A stretch of DNA of 5,131 bases from an uncultured Collinsella sp. GTDB lineage: Bacteria; Actinomycetota; Coriobacteriia; Coriobacteriales; Coriobacteriaceae. The translations under genes and the position numbers were made by a program. A model generated the notes under the pieces. The model was not told the DNA's origin. It ran no database searches and was given only the letters and a program-made list of their open reading frames with translations. This document shows positions 4,472 to 5,131 of the stretch, one piece after another (positions within the stretch are counted from its first letter, which is position 1; each line of letters starts with the position of its first letter). The stretch lies in assembly GCA_902470265.1 (NCBI GenBank), contig CABRFW010000126.1, forward strand, positions 1 to 5,131. Reading direction: 5' to 3'.

Positions 4472-5131
4472 ATGGGCGTACAGCAGCTAGAAGAGGCCTG
4501 GGCTTTGAGGGCCAGCGCGCGTGAGGCGCGGTTGATTGCGGCGTCGCATGTGCCGGCAGCGCTGTCGTTGCTGGGGATTGTACGGCCCGGCGATCGCCTG
4601 GTGGCCTTTGCGGATGACTTTGCCGATGCGTTTGCGCGCGGCTTTGATGGCTGCGACGTTGTGCTCGTGGACACGCCGTCGGTTGCGGCGTTTGCCGCTG
4701 CGTCCGAGGGCTTTGATGCTTCGTTTGATGTCGAGGGTCCGCACCTGTGGTGGTTCGTCAACTCCATCGGCGGGTTTGGTCTGCGTGTGCCTGATCTTCG
4801 TGCGCTGGGTCGGGCGGCGCGTGAGGCCCATGCGCTGCTGGTTGTGGGCAACACCGTGGCGTCAGCTTTTGGCTGCGATTCGCTGCGGCTGGGTTCTGCG
4901 CTGTCGCTCGAGGCGCTCGATCGCGTATGCGCCGGTGATGCTCCGCGCAAGTTGGTTGCCGTATCGGTCGCGCGCTCGCAGCTCAAGCGCCATCGTGTGG
5001 ATGCCGCGGCCGAGTGCGCGCATGCCCTGCTTGAGGGCTGTGGCTTGGCCAAGTTTGAATTGACTGCTGACGAGGCCGGTGTGCTGGAGCGGGGACTGGA
5101 CTCGCTCGACGCCCGTATGCAGGCGCATTTC
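4472..5131 (+). CDS. Degenerate Cys/Met-metabolism PLP-fold protein, 3' end outside window
   Basis: An open frame of 220 codons starting at ATG 4472 with no stop before the window end. GGAGGGAAGG (4456-4465) supplies a Shine-Dalgarno. By eye it resembles the cystathionine gamma-synthase/lyase family: L-x-x-G-I-V-R-P-G-D-R-L near residues 44-54, a V-P-D-L-R-A-L helix near 106-112, then L-L-V-V-G-N-T (122-128) and L-R-L-G-S (138-142). Key positions differ. The family D-N-T, whose Asp binds the PLP ring nitrogen, is G126-N-T. The Lys expected 25 residues later is R151. The E-T-P-S-N-P segment has become N-S-I-G-G near 97-101. The N-terminal region is short, lacking the usual Y-S-R-x-x-N-P-T segment. 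This suggests a non-catalytic or divergent homologue. Family assignment is an inference, and no substrate is proposed. No coding link to sucrose is seen. Confidence 0.6.
   Translation, partial: MGVQQLEEAWALRASAREARLIAASHVPAALSLLGIVRPGDRLVAFADDFADAFARGFDGCDVVLVDTPSVAAFAAASEGFDASFDVEGPHLWWFVNSIGGFGLRVPDLRALGRAAREAHALLVVGNTVASAFGCDSLRLGSALSLEALDRVCAGDAPRKLVAVSVARSQLKRHRVDAAAECAHALLEGCGLAKFELTADEAGVLERGLDSLDARMQAHF

Noticed and set aside
4366..5052. A 228-codon - strand frame and a 175-codon + strand frame (4536-5063) overlapping the last gene
   Set aside because: Both are S/A/R/T- or R/L-rich shadow translations. The frame from 4472 has a good ribosome binding site and family-like motifs.
1..5131. 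Mobile elements, CRISPR arrays, tRNA/rRNA genes, defence or toxin-antitoxin genes
   Set aside because: Reading both strands, I saw no transposase or integrase motifs, regularly spaced repeats, or RNA-gene structures. The window reads as ordinary sugar-utilisation sequence plus one odd metabolic-family gene.

Overview
The window is a compact sucrose uptake and hydrolysis cluster, all on the + strand, followed by the 5' part of an unrelated gene that runs off the right edge. Coding density, GC-rich codons, the gene set and short intergenic gaps suggest a GC-rich gut-type Gram-positive bacterium. A Coriobacteriia (Collinsella-like) genome is my best guess. That is an impression from protein style and gene order, not a database result.

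Layout. Bases 1-162 are a non-coding 5' flank with two inverted repeats, a plausible promoter (101-131) and a LacI-type operator (133-146). Bases 163-1143 encode a LacI-family repressor, most likely the sucrose regulator ScrR. The gap 1144-1326 carries two more copies of the same operator (1231-1244 and 1257-1270) and a perfect 18-bp palindrome (1291-1308). Bases 1327-2727 encode a sucrose-type PTS EIIBC permease (ScrA). The 107-bp gap after it holds a strong GC-rich hairpin (2748-2772). Bases 2835-4376 encode a GH32 sucrose-6-phosphate hydrolase (ScrB). A clear intrinsic terminator (4415-4455) separates this cluster from an open frame starting at 4472, which is incomplete at the window end.

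How the genes work together. ScrA would import and phosphorylate sucrose. ScrB would split sucrose-6-phosphate into glucose-6-phosphate and fructose. ScrR would repress scrA-scrB and its own gene through three near-identical 14-bp operators. The EIIA domain and the fructokinase needed to complete the pathway are not in the window.

The most unusual item is the last gene. It reads by eye like a Cys/Met-metabolism PLP-dependent enzyme (cystathionine gamma-synthase/lyase family) in which several cofactor- and substrate-binding motifs are altered, including the positions expected for the PLP-binding Asp and Lys. It may be a pseudoenzyme. I found no sign of phage, insertion sequences, CRISPR, tRNA or rRNA, and no clearly new multi-gene system.
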